A DNA stretch of 64,000 bases from Granulicella aggregans (GTDB taxonomy: Bacteria > Acidobacteriota > Terriglobia > Terriglobales > Acidobacteriaceae). Shown here piece after piece: positions 1-9,201 of the stretch (positions are counted from its first letter, which is position 1; each line of letters opens with the position of its first letter). The notes under the pieces are model-generated. The model ran no database searches. It was given only the letters and a program-made list of their open reading frames with translations, and was not told where the DNA came from. The stretch lies in assembly GCF_025685565.1 (NCBI RefSeq), contig NZ_JAGSYE010000001.1:62001-126000 (forward strand), written 5' to 3'. A program made the translations under genes and the position numbers.

Positions 1-261
1 CAGGACAATATCTTCGAACTCGGAGCGGACTCGCTCCATGTCTTCCAGATCGCTGCCCGAGCAAATCAGGCCGGCATCGAAGTCAAACCGCGCCAGATTC
101 TGCAATATCGACAGATCCGCGCCGTACTGGCTGAGCTCTCCTCGGTCGCGCCCGCAGCAAAAACCGCTCCCTTGATGGCTGTTTCCCGCGCCAAATACCG
201 CATCTCACCTTCTACGCTGACGACGCAACCGGAACCGGTCGACGCCAGTACTGGAGATTGA
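1..261 (+). CDS. NRPS C-terminal carrier (T) domain, 5' partial
   Basis: The frame is open from the first base to TGA at 259-261 and is the end of a larger gene lying upstream of the window. The visible 86 residues begin with a peptidyl-carrier motif, FELGADSLH, whose Ser is the expected phosphopantetheine attachment site. Helix-like sequence follows (IAARANQAGIEV, YRQIRAVLAEL), then a Pro/Thr-rich tail with no thioesterase. Such an ending is typical of an NRPS or NRPS/PKS subunit that hands its chain to the next protein. The stop overlaps the start of the following NRPS gene (TGATG), so the two are almost certainly one operon and translationally coupled. Which amino acid this module loads cannot be told, because its adenylation domain is outside the window. 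Confidence 0.85.
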   Translation, partial: QDNIFELGADSLHVFQIAARANQAGIEVKPRQILQYRQIRAVLAELSSVAPAAKTAPLMAVSRAKYRISPSTLTTQPEPVDASTGD

Positions 262-3200
262 TGGGCGCAAAATCAATTACCCTTGGAAACATGGCGGATT
301 CGGCCACAGACACACCTCCGGGCGGTGAGGGGTTTTATGCGTTTCCGCTGACTCCGGGGCAGAGGGGCATGTGGCCGCAGGGGCTCACTACCCTTGGCGA
401 CCGCCGCTGCAACGGGGCCTTCCGGATGCAGATCGCCGGCGAGGTCGATGCCGCCGTCCTTGAGGCATCTTTGCGAGCTGTCGCGATGCGCCAGGAGATG
501 CTGCGAACTTCTTTCAAGCTGTCCAACGGAGAGCCAATCCAGGTCGTCTCGCCCTCCTTCGATCTCTCGATTGAAGTGGTGGACCTGACCTCAGTTGCCG
601 AGTCTGCACGAAGCCTTCTGGTCGACGAGATCTCAACGCAGGAGGCCCAGCAGACCTTCGACCTCACGCTGGGCGTGCCACTGCGGGTCAAGCTACTCCG
701 GCTCGAAGAGAAGCAGTCGCTCCTCACGATCACCGCACACCAGATTATCTGCGATGGATGGTCGGTCGGCATCCTGATGCAGGAGCTATCCGAAGCCTAT
801 AACGCTCTTTCAGCGGGCGACCCATCTCCGCTGCACGATCTCGACTTCCAGTATGGCGATTATGTGGCCTGGCAAGGGGAGAACCAGTCGGCACCTGCCA
901 CCCGAAGCCAGTTGGACTATTGGAAGAAACAATTGGCCCGGGCACCCCAGCTTTCTGTGTCGTTCGATAAGAACGTATCCGCCGACATGATGGAGGCGGG
1001 GATCGTATCGGCGCTCCTCCCGCGCGAGCTGACCGATGACCTTCTTGATCTCGCGAAGTCCGAAAACGCGACTTTCTACGTAGTGACGATGGCCGCCTGC
1101 ATGCTGCTGCTTTCGCGCTACACCGGGCTGAGCGACATTGCCCTGCGCACCCCGCTGGCTGGGCGAAACCGGGTTGAGTTTGAGCCGATCATCGGGCAGT
1201 TCGTCAATCAGGTAATCATTCGCAATGATCTGCGCGGAGCGAGCACGGTCTCTGATCTTCTGGCCCAGGTCCGCGACAACGTCTGGGACGCGTTAGCGAA
1301 TCAGGAAATCGCCTTTGAAGAGGTGATGGAGGCAATTCCGGTTCCCCACAAAAGCGCACTTGACCTCTTCCGGATCAACTTCGTCTGCCAGAAGGAGTAC
1401 GGACGAAACGGGCCGTCCGAGTTCAAGCTGGGCGAAGCAGCGATGATCACGATGCCATCAAAGTCTCAGGGTGCGCTTTATGACCTGAACTTTTTCCTGG
1501 TGCAGCGTGAGATCGGCTGGCGTTTATCGCTTGAATATAAGGCAGGGTTGTACACTCAAGAGACGGCGGAGAGCCTTCTCCTGCATTTTCAGGAGGTTCT
1601 CCGGTTTCTCGCGAAGCGCGGGAATCAGAAGCTGGCGGAGTTGGTGTTGTCTCCCACGGAGTCACTCACAAAGCGGACGATTGAAGATGCGGGCCATGGA
1701 GTTGGCAACAACGCCGGGGATGCCTTCTCTGCGCTTGAGGACGAGCCTTCGTCGCAGGTGATCGCCATGCCCGGCAGCCTGGCGCAGGAGCGATTCTGGA
1801 CGCTCTCCCAGCTCGATCCGACAAACCCCTCCTTTCATGTACCCGTAGTCATGCAGATCGCAGGACAGCTCTCGTCGGAGGTGCTGGCAAAATCGTTCCA
1901 ACTGTTGATCGACCGGCATGAGTCGCTGAGGACCACCTTCAACGAACGCGACGGAGAGTTTCTCCAGGTCATTCATCCGAGCTATAGGGTTTCACTTCCG
2001 AGCACAACGGTCTCTGGACGCAGCGAGGCCGAGCGGGCAACCAACCTCGCCAGCACGATCCAGCAGGAGATTCTGAAGCCGTTCGATCTGAATGCGCTGC
2101 CGCTCTTCCGCACGATGCTGTGCAAGGTAGGCGACGAAGAACACGTCCTGATCGTCACGCTGCACCACATTCTTGCGGATGCGGCCTCTGCACAGGTGAT
2201 CCAGCGCGAACTTTGGACAACGTACGAAAGCCTGAATCGCGGAGAAGAGCCGTCTCTTCCTCAGCTTGCCATTCAGTATGCGGACTTCTCGGTGTGGCAG
2301 CGCGACAACCTCGACTCAGATGCGATGAAGGAGCACCTCCGCTACTGGCTCGACCGGCTGAGCGGCGACCTGCAGGTGCTCGACTTCCCGACCGACCATC
2401 CGCCGGCCTATCGCCCCACCGCCAAGGGAGCAGTTGAGACGCTGCTGTTGCCGGAAGAGCTGACGCGGTCGGTCAAGCAACTGGGCCAGGCAAACGACGC
2501 GACACTTTACGTCGTCACCCTGGCATGTTTTGCCGCCATGCTGTCACGTGCCTCCGTGGCCGATGATCTGACGATCGGATCTCCGGTGCTGAACCGCCGT
2601 GCCGAGACCGAAGCCCTGATCGGACCGTTTGCCGGACCGATGGCGATTCGACTCAACTTGGCCGGAAATCCGACGATGGCGGAGTTGATTCAGGCCACAC
2701 GCGACCGCACGCTTGAGGCTCTCGACCATACCGACCTGCCGTTCGAACTGCTTCTTCGGAACCTCACGCTGCGGACCCAGAACGATCGGCGTCCTCTATT
2801 TCAGTTCTATTTCATGTGTCAGACGGCGTTCGTTCAGACGCGGCAGATCGAGGGCTTGACGGTCACTCCGCTGCCTAGCATGAGCGTGGGAACTCCGTTC
2901 GAGATGCAGCTTGCCATGATCGAAAGGTCTGAAGGCCTGCGCGCCGAACTGGAGTACAACGCCGATCTCTTCGACAAGACAACGGTCAAGAAGTGGCTCG
3001 CCTACTACCAGACGCTTCTGAAGGCCGTTGTAGAGAGTCCCGATCGCAGGGTCAACGATCTTCCGGCACCTCCCTTTGTTGGCGGCCACTCCGTCGCCCA
3101 TGCGAGCCACGCTCGCGAGACTCGCGGAGCAGGCGGCCATGCGGCACTGGATCGGCCCTATGTGGCTCCCCGCGACCTGGTCGAGGAGATGGTGGCACAG

Positions 3201-4244
3201 GTCTGGGAGGGTGTGCTCGGCGTTCCCTCCATCAGCGTTCACGCCAACTTCTTCGACATCGGTGGCACCTCGCTGCTGATCCTGAAACTCATTCCCCGCA
3301 TCAACGCAGCGTTCGACCTGGTGCTGCCCGTGCCCACGATCTTCAAGGCACCGACGATCGAGCTGATGGCCAACGTCCTGAGGCAGCGGAACATCATTGA
3401 GAAGCAGGTCGTTCTGCCCCTGCATCCTTCAGGCAACCGGCCTCCGCTCTTCATGATCCACTCCTACCATCTTTATCGCGCTCTCCCCGCGGCGCTGGGC
3501 TCGGACCAGCCCTTCTACGGAGTGATGGAGCTGGAGCTCTCAGACCGGCACCTTCCTTACACGCTAAAGGACCAGGTCCAGAACTACGTCAACCACATTC
3601 GCGAGGTTCAGCCGAAGGGACCGTACTACATCGCGGGCTTCTGCTTCTTCGGGCTCGTGGCCTTTGAAGTCGGAGCACAGTTGGAAGCGCTTGGCGAGAA
3701 AGTTGCGTTCATCGGGCTGATCGATACCTACTGTCCGGACTATTGGTGCGTCCAGCAATCTGTCGCACAGGTAGCCCCGACGACAAGCCGGCTCATGCCG
3801 CGCGTCGCAGCGCTCGGGCACCATATGCGCAAGACGCGCGGTCTCAAGCTCCAGGACAAGCTGAAGCTGCATGGCGAGTTCGTCATGGAGAAGCTGCGGA
3901 ACCAGTGGCTAAGCCTGCTGCTGGAGACACGGGTCGCCGTCTATACGCATTTCGTAAAAAAGGGGACGAAGCTTCCCTCCTGGCTGAAGGACCCCGCTCT
4001 GGTGACCAGGGTTGGCGTGCGGCGGCACCGTCCGGCGAAGATCGCATCGGATGTCTATCTTTTCCCTGCAGAAGACGTTCCGTTGGACGCGGAGTTCGAC
4101 CCCACCCTCGGTTGGGGCGTGATGACGACGGGCAAGGTCCATACCATGTGGATCCCAGGCGACCATGACGACATGTTCAAGGAAAAACACATCGGTGCCC
4201 TGGCGCAGACGATCCGGGAGACGATGGATAAGGCAAGGTCATAG
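261..4244 (+). CDS. NRPS termination protein, C-C-T-TE, without adenylation domain
   Basis: A 1327-aa protein. In order: condensation domain 1 (about residues 25-450), condensation domain 2 (about 505-960), carrier domain (about 975-1050, GGTSLL with Ser1004) and a type I thioesterase (about 1065-1325). No adenylation core motifs are visible, so the carrier must be charged in trans or receive its cargo from upstream. The active sites deviate from consensus. C1 reads HQIICDG (His160, Gln161) where HHxxxDG carries its catalytic second His. C2 reads HHILADA (His635, His636, Asp640; Gly to Ala). The thioesterase nucleophile motif is GFCFFG with Cys1128 instead of Ser; Asp1155 and His1302 can complete a triad. 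ATG at 261 follows GGAG and overlaps the upstream TGA; a TTG three bases earlier is less likely. The product is unknown; release of a peptide or acylated amide is inferred. Confidence 0.9.
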   Translation: MGAKSITLGNMADSATDTPPGGEGFYAFPLTPGQRGMWPQGLTTLGDRRCNGAFRMQIAGEVDAAVLEASLRAVAMRQEMLRTSFKLSNGEPIQVVSPSFDLSIEVVDLTSVAESARSLLVDEISTQEAQQTFDLTLGVPLRVKLLRLEEKQSLLTITAHQIICDGWSVGILMQELSEAYNALSAGDPSPLHDLDFQYGDYVAWQGENQSAPATRSQLDYWKKQLARAPQLSVSFDKNVSADMMEAGIVSALLPRELTDDLLDLAKSENATFYVVTMAACMLLLSRYTGLSDIALRTPLAGRNRVEFEPIIGQFVNQVIIRNDLRGASTVSDLLAQVRDNVWDALANQEIAFEEVMEAIPVPHKSALDLFRINFVCQKEYGRNGPSEFKLGEAAMITMPSKSQGALYDLNFFLVQREIGWRLSLEYKAGLYTQETAESLLLHFQEVLRFLAKRGNQKLAELVLSPTESLTKRTIEDAGHGVGNNAGDAFSALEDEPSSQVIAMPGSLAQERFWTLSQLDPTNPSFHVPVVMQIAGQLSSEVLAKSFQLLIDRHESLRTTFNERDGEFLQVIHPSYRVSLPSTTVSGRSEAERATNLASTIQQEILKPFDLNALPLFRTMLCKVGDEEHVLIVTLHHILADAASAQVIQRELWTTYESLNRGEEPSLPQLAIQYADFSVWQRDNLDSDAMKEHLRYWLDRLSGDLQVLDFPTDHPPAYRPTAKGAVETLLLPEELTRSVKQLGQANDATLYVVTLACFAAMLSRASVADDLTIGSPVLNRRAETEALIGPFAGPMAIRLNLAGNPTMAELIQATRDRTLEALDHTDLPFELLLRNLTLRTQNDRRPLFQFYFMCQTAFVQTRQIEGLTVTPLPSMSVGTPFEMQLAMIERSEGLRAELEYNADLFDKTTVKKWLAYYQTLLKAVVESPDRRVNDLPAPPFVGGHSVAHASHARETRGAGGHAALDRPYVAPRDLVEEMVAQVWEGVLGVPSISVHANFFDIGGTSLLILKLIPRINAAFDLVLPVPTIFKAPTIELMANVLRQRNIIEKQVVLPLHPSGNRPPLFMIHSYHLYRALPAALGSDQPFYGVMELELSDRHLPYTLKDQVQNYVNHIREVQPKGPYYIAGFCFFGLVAFEVGAQLEALGEKVAFIGLIDTYCPDYWCVQQSVAQVAPTTSRLMPRVAALGHHMRKTRGLKLQDKLKLHGEFVMEKLRNQWLSLLLETRVAVYTHFVKKGTKLPSWLKDPALVTRVGVRRHRPAKIASDVYLFPAEDVPLDAEFDPTLGWGVMTTGKVHTMWIPGDHDDMFKEKHIGALAQTIRETMDKARS

Positions 4245-4287
4245 AGACTTGGCCCTTCAAGGCGTTTGAGCGAAATGGAACATGAGC

Positions 4288-6600
4288 CTATTTTGCGTCT
4301 AGTGGCTTGCGCGCGAAGTAGTAAAGGCTGAATGCCAGCAGGCCAAACATGAGGACGCTGAACCAGTCGTGATAGATGGGGTTCTGGCTGCTGAAGCGCC
4401 AGAACTGCCAGTTGCCTCCGCGCTGCTCGGAGATTCCTTCGCCGGCGCGGATGGCGACACCAAGCAGGCCGACGATGCCGCCTGCGGCGATCAATCCAGA
4501 CGCGTAGAGGCTGCCGGGGCTGATCTCGGATTCGGTGTCGAGGGCTGGGGTGACGCTGGTGGGAACTGGAAGGCCCGTGGCAGGATCGATCGCATCGGGA
4601 TTCGCGGCAGCGAGCTTCGCAGCATGGTGGAGCATGGCGCGGTCGACCATCCAGCGCATGAGGCCGCCGGTGAAGATGGCAAGGGTGGTGGCGATCGACA
4701 GGTACGCGCCGACGGCGAAGGTGAGGGAGCGGATGCCGAGGAGTTCGACGACGAGGACCAGAGCGACGCCGAGCAGGACCAGGGCCCAGGGGAGCTTCTG
4801 GGTGAGGATGCCGTTGATGACGGTCGCCATCAGGCGGCCCTGCGGGGCGGCGGCCTTTTCGGAGCCGATGCCTTGGATCCATTGGATCTCGATCTGCTTC
4901 GTGTCCGGGTTGTAGAGGTACTTGCCGTCTTCCAAGGTAGTTGAGCCGATGGCGTTCAGCAGGATGAGGCGGTTGGCGTTACCGAGCTCTTCCTTGGTGC
5001 CGGAGTGGTCGTGCGGCGTTAGCTGGATGTGGTCGAGGGAGAAGTTGCCCTTTGTCTGGACGCCGTTGACAACACCTTCATTCGTGTTGGCGATGGTGAA
5101 GGGGATGGGCTTCGGCAGACGCTGAAACACCTGCAAGCCGGTGTTCATCAGGTTCAGCGTGAAGCCGATGGAGAAGACGCAGATGACGACTCCGAACATC
5201 AGGGCGAGTTGCTGCTTCCAGGGCGTCGCGCCGATGAGATAGCCGGTCTTGAGGTCCTGCGCGGTGTCTCCGGCGTTGGAGGCGGCGATGCAGACGATGC
5301 CGCCGATGGTGATGGCGAGCGCGCCGAATGCGGGGGCGGTCCAGCCCTTGACGAGAAAGATAGCGGAGGTGGCCATCAGGGTCGCGATGGTCATGCCGCT
5401 GACGGGCGAGGCGGAGCTGCCGACGATGCCGACGATGCGGGCAGAGACGGTAACAAAGAGGAAGCCGAAGACTACGACGAGGAGAGCGGCGGCGATGTTG
5501 GCGAGCGCTCCGACCTGCGCTCCGGGGACGGGGTGGAATTCGAGGAAGAGGAACATCAGGACGATCAGGATGACGGAGCCGCCGAGGACGACGGTTGGCG
5601 GAAGGTCGTGCGTCGTGCGGGTGGGAGTGGCGGCGGTGCCGTTGTTCTTGCCGATGTTCTTGAGGCCTTCGGTGAGGGCCGCGAGGATGGTCGGCGCGGT
5701 GCGGGCGAGGGTGATGACTCCGGCGGCGGCGACGGCTCCGGCACCCATGGGCCGGACGTAGGTCTTCCAGAGGTCGGAGGGGCTCATGTCGTGGATAAGC
5801 GTGGTGCCGGGGTAGAGCGGCGAGGTCATGTGCGACCCGAAGAAGTAGATGGCGGGAAGAAGCAGGAGCCAGGAGAAGACTCCGCCGGCGAGCATGACGG
5901 CCGAGACGCGGAGGCCGATGATGTAGCCGACGCCGAGGTATTCGGGTGTGACGTCGGCGCGGATGCTGGAGCCCTTGAGCAGGTGCTGCGGGCCGATGTC
6001 GAAGTCGCGCGTCGGCGTGGAGGGCCAGAGAGCGAAGATGTTCTCGTTCTGAAAGAGGGTATAGAGAGCGCCGAGGCCGAGGCCGAAGAAGACACGGGAT
6101 GCGAAAGACCCGCCGCGCTCGCCGGCCATGAGGACGTCGGCGCAGGCTGTGCCTTCAGGGTAGATGAGAGTCTCGTGCTCTTCGACGATGAGTTGCCGCC
6201 GAAGCGGAATCATGAAGAGGACGCCAAGCCAACCGCCGAAGAGCGCCAAGGCGAAGATTCTCGTCGACTCCAGATCGAAACCTAAAAAGATCAGCGCAGG
6301 CAGGGTGAAGATGACGCCGGAAGCAATCGACTGGCCGGCGTTGCCGGTCGTCTGGACGATATTGTTCTCAAGGATGCTGGCCTTGCCGAAGGCGCGCAGG
6401 ATGGAGATGGAGAGCACCGAGATCGGAATGCTGGCAGCGACCGTAAGCCCGGCGCGCAGGCCGACATAGACCGTAACGGCCCCAAAAAGAACGCCAAAGA
6501 AGGCTCCAAGGATGAGAGCGCGGGCGGTGAGTTCTGGGCGGTTCTCGGCGGCGGCGACGAAGGGCTTGAACGTGGTCTTTGCGTTGGACGATGGCGGCAT
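4288..6600 (-). CDS. OPT family oligopeptide transporter
   Basis: A 770-aa polytopic inner-membrane protein. The N-terminal segment carries family-typical stretches (LTARALILGAFFGVLFGA, GLRAGLTVAASIPISV, then NNIVQTTGNAGQSIASG), and IYPEGTACADVLMAGERGG follows around residue 150. Many hydrophobic helices follow, with one long hydrophilic loop around residues 490-580. OPT proteins take up small peptides or metal chelates by proton coupling; the substrate here cannot be read from sequence. The gene converges on the NRPS gene with only about 43 bases between stops. Export or import of the NRPS product is conceivable but the opposite orientation gives no operon support. Confidence 0.88.
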   Translation of the reverse strand: MPPSSNAKTTFKPFVAAAENRPELTARALILGAFFGVLFGAVTVYVGLRAGLTVAASIPISVLSISILRAFGKASILENNIVQTTGNAGQSIASGVIFTLPALIFLGFDLESTRIFALALFGGWLGVLFMIPLRRQLIVEEHETLIYPEGTACADVLMAGERGGSFASRVFFGLGLGALYTLFQNENIFALWPSTPTRDFDIGPQHLLKGSSIRADVTPEYLGVGYIIGLRVSAVMLAGGVFSWLLLLPAIYFFGSHMTSPLYPGTTLIHDMSPSDLWKTYVRPMGAGAVAAAGVITLARTAPTILAALTEGLKNIGKNNGTAATPTRTTHDLPPTVVLGGSVILIVLMFLFLEFHPVPGAQVGALANIAAALLVVVFGFLFVTVSARIVGIVGSSASPVSGMTIATLMATSAIFLVKGWTAPAFGALAITIGGIVCIAASNAGDTAQDLKTGYLIGATPWKQQLALMFGVVICVFSIGFTLNLMNTGLQVFQRLPKPIPFTIANTNEGVVNGVQTKGNFSLDHIQLTPHDHSGTKEELGNANRLILLNAIGSTTLEDGKYLYNPDTKQIEIQWIQGIGSEKAAAPQGRLMATVINGILTQKLPWALVLLGVALVLVVELLGIRSLTFAVGAYLSIATTLAIFTGGLMRWMVDRAMLHHAAKLAAANPDAIDPATGLPVPTSVTPALDTESEISPGSLYASGLIAAGGIVGLLGVAIRAGEGISEQRGGNWQFWRFSSQNPIYHDWFSVLMFGLLAFSLYYFARKPLDAK

Positions 6601-6654
6601 GGAGCGAAGTGTATCAGGATGAACAAGCTTCGCACCCTATCGGGTGTATCGTGC

Positions 6655-7314
6655 CTACCGAATGACGACTTCGAGGAACCTGGCGAGGTCCATGGCCTGG
6701 GCGGGACTGACGATCGCGCCCCGGAGGTCGGTCACGCGAAGCGAGATCTCCTCAATGTTGCAGTTAGTCAGATCGAGCCCAGAGAGGTTCGCCTCCGCCA
6801 GATCAGCTTTACGAAGCACTACGTCTTTCATCCGGGTGCCTTCGAAGCTAATCCCGTTGAGTGCAGCTTCGCGGAACTCACTGCTGATGATCTCGCAATG
6901 GTGAAACCTTCCCTCGCTGAGATGGCTGAAACTGGCGTCGCAGCGCTCCATCAGAACGTCTTCAAAGCGGCAGCCAAAGGCGTTCAGCCCCGTGAGCTTG
7001 CAGTCGACAAACTCGACGCGCGTGGCCTCGCAGGCTCGGAGCATCGCGTTCGACAGATCGCAGCCGACAAAGCGCGCGTCGAAGAGGCGCAGCGAAGCTA
7101 TCTCAGAGTTGGCGAACGAGACGCGGTCGAAGACCAGGTTGCCGCCCCGCAACGCTGGTATACGGCGGCTGGAGAGATCCAGATTCGTAAAGCAGAGGTC
7201 TTCAAGCGGCGAACCGGCAAGGAGATGGTCTTCAGTTCCCTCGGTAAATTCATCGCAGGCCGGGATTCGCCGCGGACGATTGCGGCTGCGTTCGCTCTTT
7301 TTTTTCTCTGCCAT
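6655..7314 (-). CDS. pentapeptide-repeat protein
   Basis: A 219-aa protein whose body from about residue 30 is built of degenerate A(D/N)LXX-type five-residue repeats, for example VFDRVSFANSEI, ADLAEANLSGLDLTNCNI and VTDLRGAIVS near the C terminus. Such repeats form a right-handed quadrilateral beta helix. The N terminus is short, basic and not a signal peptide (MAEKKKSERSRNRPRR), suggesting a cytoplasmic protein. Some family members (Qnr, MfpA) mimic DNA and protect gyrase, but most have no known role and nothing here selects between them. It is a single gene with no evident operon partner, upstream in orientation of the OPT gene with about 55 bases between. Confidence 0.85.
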   Translation of the reverse strand: MAEKKKSERSRNRPRRIPACDEFTEGTEDHLLAGSPLEDLCFTNLDLSSRRIPALRGGNLVFDRVSFANSEIASLRLFDARFVGCDLSNAMLRACEATRVEFVDCKLTGLNAFGCRFEDVLMERCDASFSHLSEGRFHHCEIISSEFREAALNGISFEGTRMKDVVLRKADLAEANLSGLDLTNCNIEEISLRVTDLRGAIVSPAQAMDLARFLEVVIR

Positions 7315-7541
7315 CGGATCAAGAATACAGTTCCGCGCCGGGTACCGGCATCACGGCGAACCTAGCATATTCATTGGCGCAGCGCCCGGGTTACGCTATA
7401 CTTCAGCCATGACGCGGTCTGATCGACCTGGAGCGTCAGCGAGTGAGGTGCGTCTTCAGCGAAAGCATGAAGGACAATGCGCTCGATGTGTCCGCGGGGG
7501 CTCCACCCGGCGGCCCGCCAGGCAATCTGCTGGGCGGAACG

Positions 7542-8444
7542 ATGGAATGGCGCGCAGTGGCACGCGTACTTCGAAGTCCAGCGCGAGCCGCTTGTTCCGT
7601 ATTCGATGACCTCGTAACGACATTCTTTCCGGCTGACTGCCGTGCGTGCGGCGCTTCCCTGCTGCGCGCTGAGTTCTCCCCCCACGACATTCCCATCTGC
7701 GACCTTTGCCTGTCGCAGCTTCGTGCGCAATCGCAGTCGATTGCGTCTGCGCTGTGCCGAATCTGCGGTGAAGCGCTGGGCATGGAGAGCGACCGGTTTC
7801 TCGGCAACTCTCCCACGGAGGGACTGCTCTGCACGCCATGCCGGATGGCGCCTCCTGCTTTTGACCGCGCCGTTGCCTATGGCGTCTACAAAAACGAGCT
7901 GCGCGAGATGCTCCATCTGCTGAAGTACGACGGCGTGCGATCTCTCGCGAAGCCGCTGGCAGCCAAGCTGGCGCAGGCCATCCTGATGCTTGAGCGGGAA
8001 GAAGGATGGACCGGTCGTGCGAACGTAATCTCCGTTCCTCTGTTCGCCGCTAGCCGCAGCCAGCGCGGCTTCAATCAGGCGGAGACGCTTGCGGATGAGG
8101 CGATGTCCCTCCTGCGTAAGCATCGCCCGAGCTGGAACCTGAAGACGAGGCACAGCCTGCTGAGGCGCGTGAAGGCGACAGAGAGCCAGTTCAACCTGAG
8201 CGACAAGGGCCGCCGCAGAAATCTCGTAGGAGCGTTCAAGGTCTTCGACGAGACCAACGCTCTCGCTGGCGCGGACGTGCTCCTGATCGACGATATCTAC
8301 ATCTACACAACAGGAGCGACCTCCCGGGCCTGCTCGCAGGTGCTGCGCAGAGCGGGCGCACGACACGTCTGGGTCGCTACTTTGGCTCGCGCTCAAAAGG
8401 AGCAAGTGGCGTTGTGGGATTCCGGCGCGCGCGACTTTGGATAG
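7542..8444 (+). CDS. ComF family protein (phosphoribosyltransferase-like)
   Basis: About 300 aa. The N-terminal half holds paired cysteines of a zinc-ribbon type (CRACG, CDLC, CRICG, CTPC). The C-terminal half is a type I phosphoribosyltransferase fold with the PRPP loop VLLIDDIYIYTTGATS, in which the usual small residue before Thr-Thr-Gly-Ala is kept. ComF/GntX-like proteins are linked to natural transformation in some bacteria and of unsettled role in others. The frame is open back to GTG at 7443. ATG at 7542 is chosen because GGGCGGA lies just upstream and the extra N terminus is Gly/Pro-rich and unlike the family, but ATG at 7467 cannot be excluded. Confidence 0.85.
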   Translation: MEWRAVARVLRSPARAACSVFDDLVTTFFPADCRACGASLLRAEFSPHDIPICDLCLSQLRAQSQSIASALCRICGEALGMESDRFLGNSPTEGLLCTPCRMAPPAFDRAVAYGVYKNELREMLHLLKYDGVRSLAKPLAAKLAQAILMLEREEGWTGRANVISVPLFAASRSQRGFNQAETLADEAMSLLRKHRPSWNLKTRHSLLRRVKATESQFNLSDKGRRRNLVGAFKVFDETNALAGADVLLIDDIYIYTTGATSRACSQVLRRAGARHVWVATLARAQKEQVALWDSGARDFG

Positions 8445-8535
8445 CAAGAAAAAAACGATAGCCAGCAGATCGAGCCGATTTCACGATATTCGAGTTTCTG
8501 AAGATTTCAGCCTTGAAACGAAGCGGAGGATTTGA

Positions 8536-9183
8536 ATGCAAGCATCGAAGACACGCAAGCAACGAGTGGGCGGCAAGTGCCACGCCATGCTCCACGGCCG
8601 CACCCCAACGACCGAGATTGAGGTCCGCGCGGGCGTCTTTCGACAGCCACCCATGCAGACGCCGGTGCTGGTGCTGAACGCGTCCTACGAGCCGATCAAC
8701 ATCTGCGGCGCAAGGCGGGCCTTGGTGCTTGTCCTGAAGGGCGTGGCCAAGACCGAGGAGGAACAGGGCTCCATGCTGCATGCGGCACGCATGCGTGTGG
8801 CTATGCCCAGCGTGATCCGTCTGCTGGAGTACCGCCGCATCCCCCACCAGACGCGGGCGCTCTCACGCAAGAATATACTGCTGCGCGATCGCAACTGCTG
8901 CCAGTACTGCAGCGTGGTTCTGACCGCGAGCGAACTGACGCTGGACCACGTCATTCCACGCTCGCGCGGAGGCCTGTCGACATGGGAGAACCTGGTCGCC
9001 TGCTGCCACGACTGCAACCGCCGCAAGGGCAACCAGATGCTGCACGAACTGACCGAGATGAAGCTGCAGCGCGAGCCGCGACCTTTCAGCCTGCACACCT
9101 CGCGCCATATCATGCGCATGATCGGCAGCGCCGATCCCAGCTGGCGCCGCTACCTGTACTTTGAGTCGGGCAACGCAGCCTGA
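8536..9183 (+). CDS. HNH endonuclease
   Basis: A 215-aa protein of the widespread stand-alone HNH family. The nuclease core lies at about residues 120-170: CQYC, then [11 protein letters not shown] with the catalytic His and the following Asn in TWENLVACC, and [10 protein letters not shown]. The two Cys pairs bind the structural zinc. The N-terminal part ([27 protein letters not shown]) is the conserved head seen in chromosomal homologs found across many phyla, which are not linked to a phage or homing element. GGAGG six bases before ATG supports the start. It follows the ComF gene by about 90 bases and could be cotranscribed. The biological role of this family is not established. Confidence 0.88.
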   Translation: MQASKTRKQRVGGKCHAMLHGRTPTTEIEVRAGVFRQPPMQTPVLVLNASYEPINICGARRALVLVLKGVAKTEEEQGSMLHAARMRVAMPSVIRLLEYRRIPHQTRALSRKNILLRDRNCCQYCSVVLTASELTLDHVIPRSRGGLSTWENLVACCHDCNRRKGNQMLHELTEMKLQREPRPFSLHTSRHIMRMIGSADPSWRRYLYFESGNAA

Positions 9184-9201
9184 TCCGCGGCTGACGTTGC
9201 C

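Noticed and set aside
5029..6285. 418-codon plus-strand frame inside the OPT transporter gene
   Set aside because: Exact antisense of a clear transporter; the translation is low-complexity Asp/Glu/Gly-rich with no family features, as expected for GC-rich third-position shadowing.
7371..8447. 358-codon minus-strand frame opposite the ComF gene
   Set aside because: Antisense shadow; the plus strand carries the zinc cysteines and the PRPP loop.
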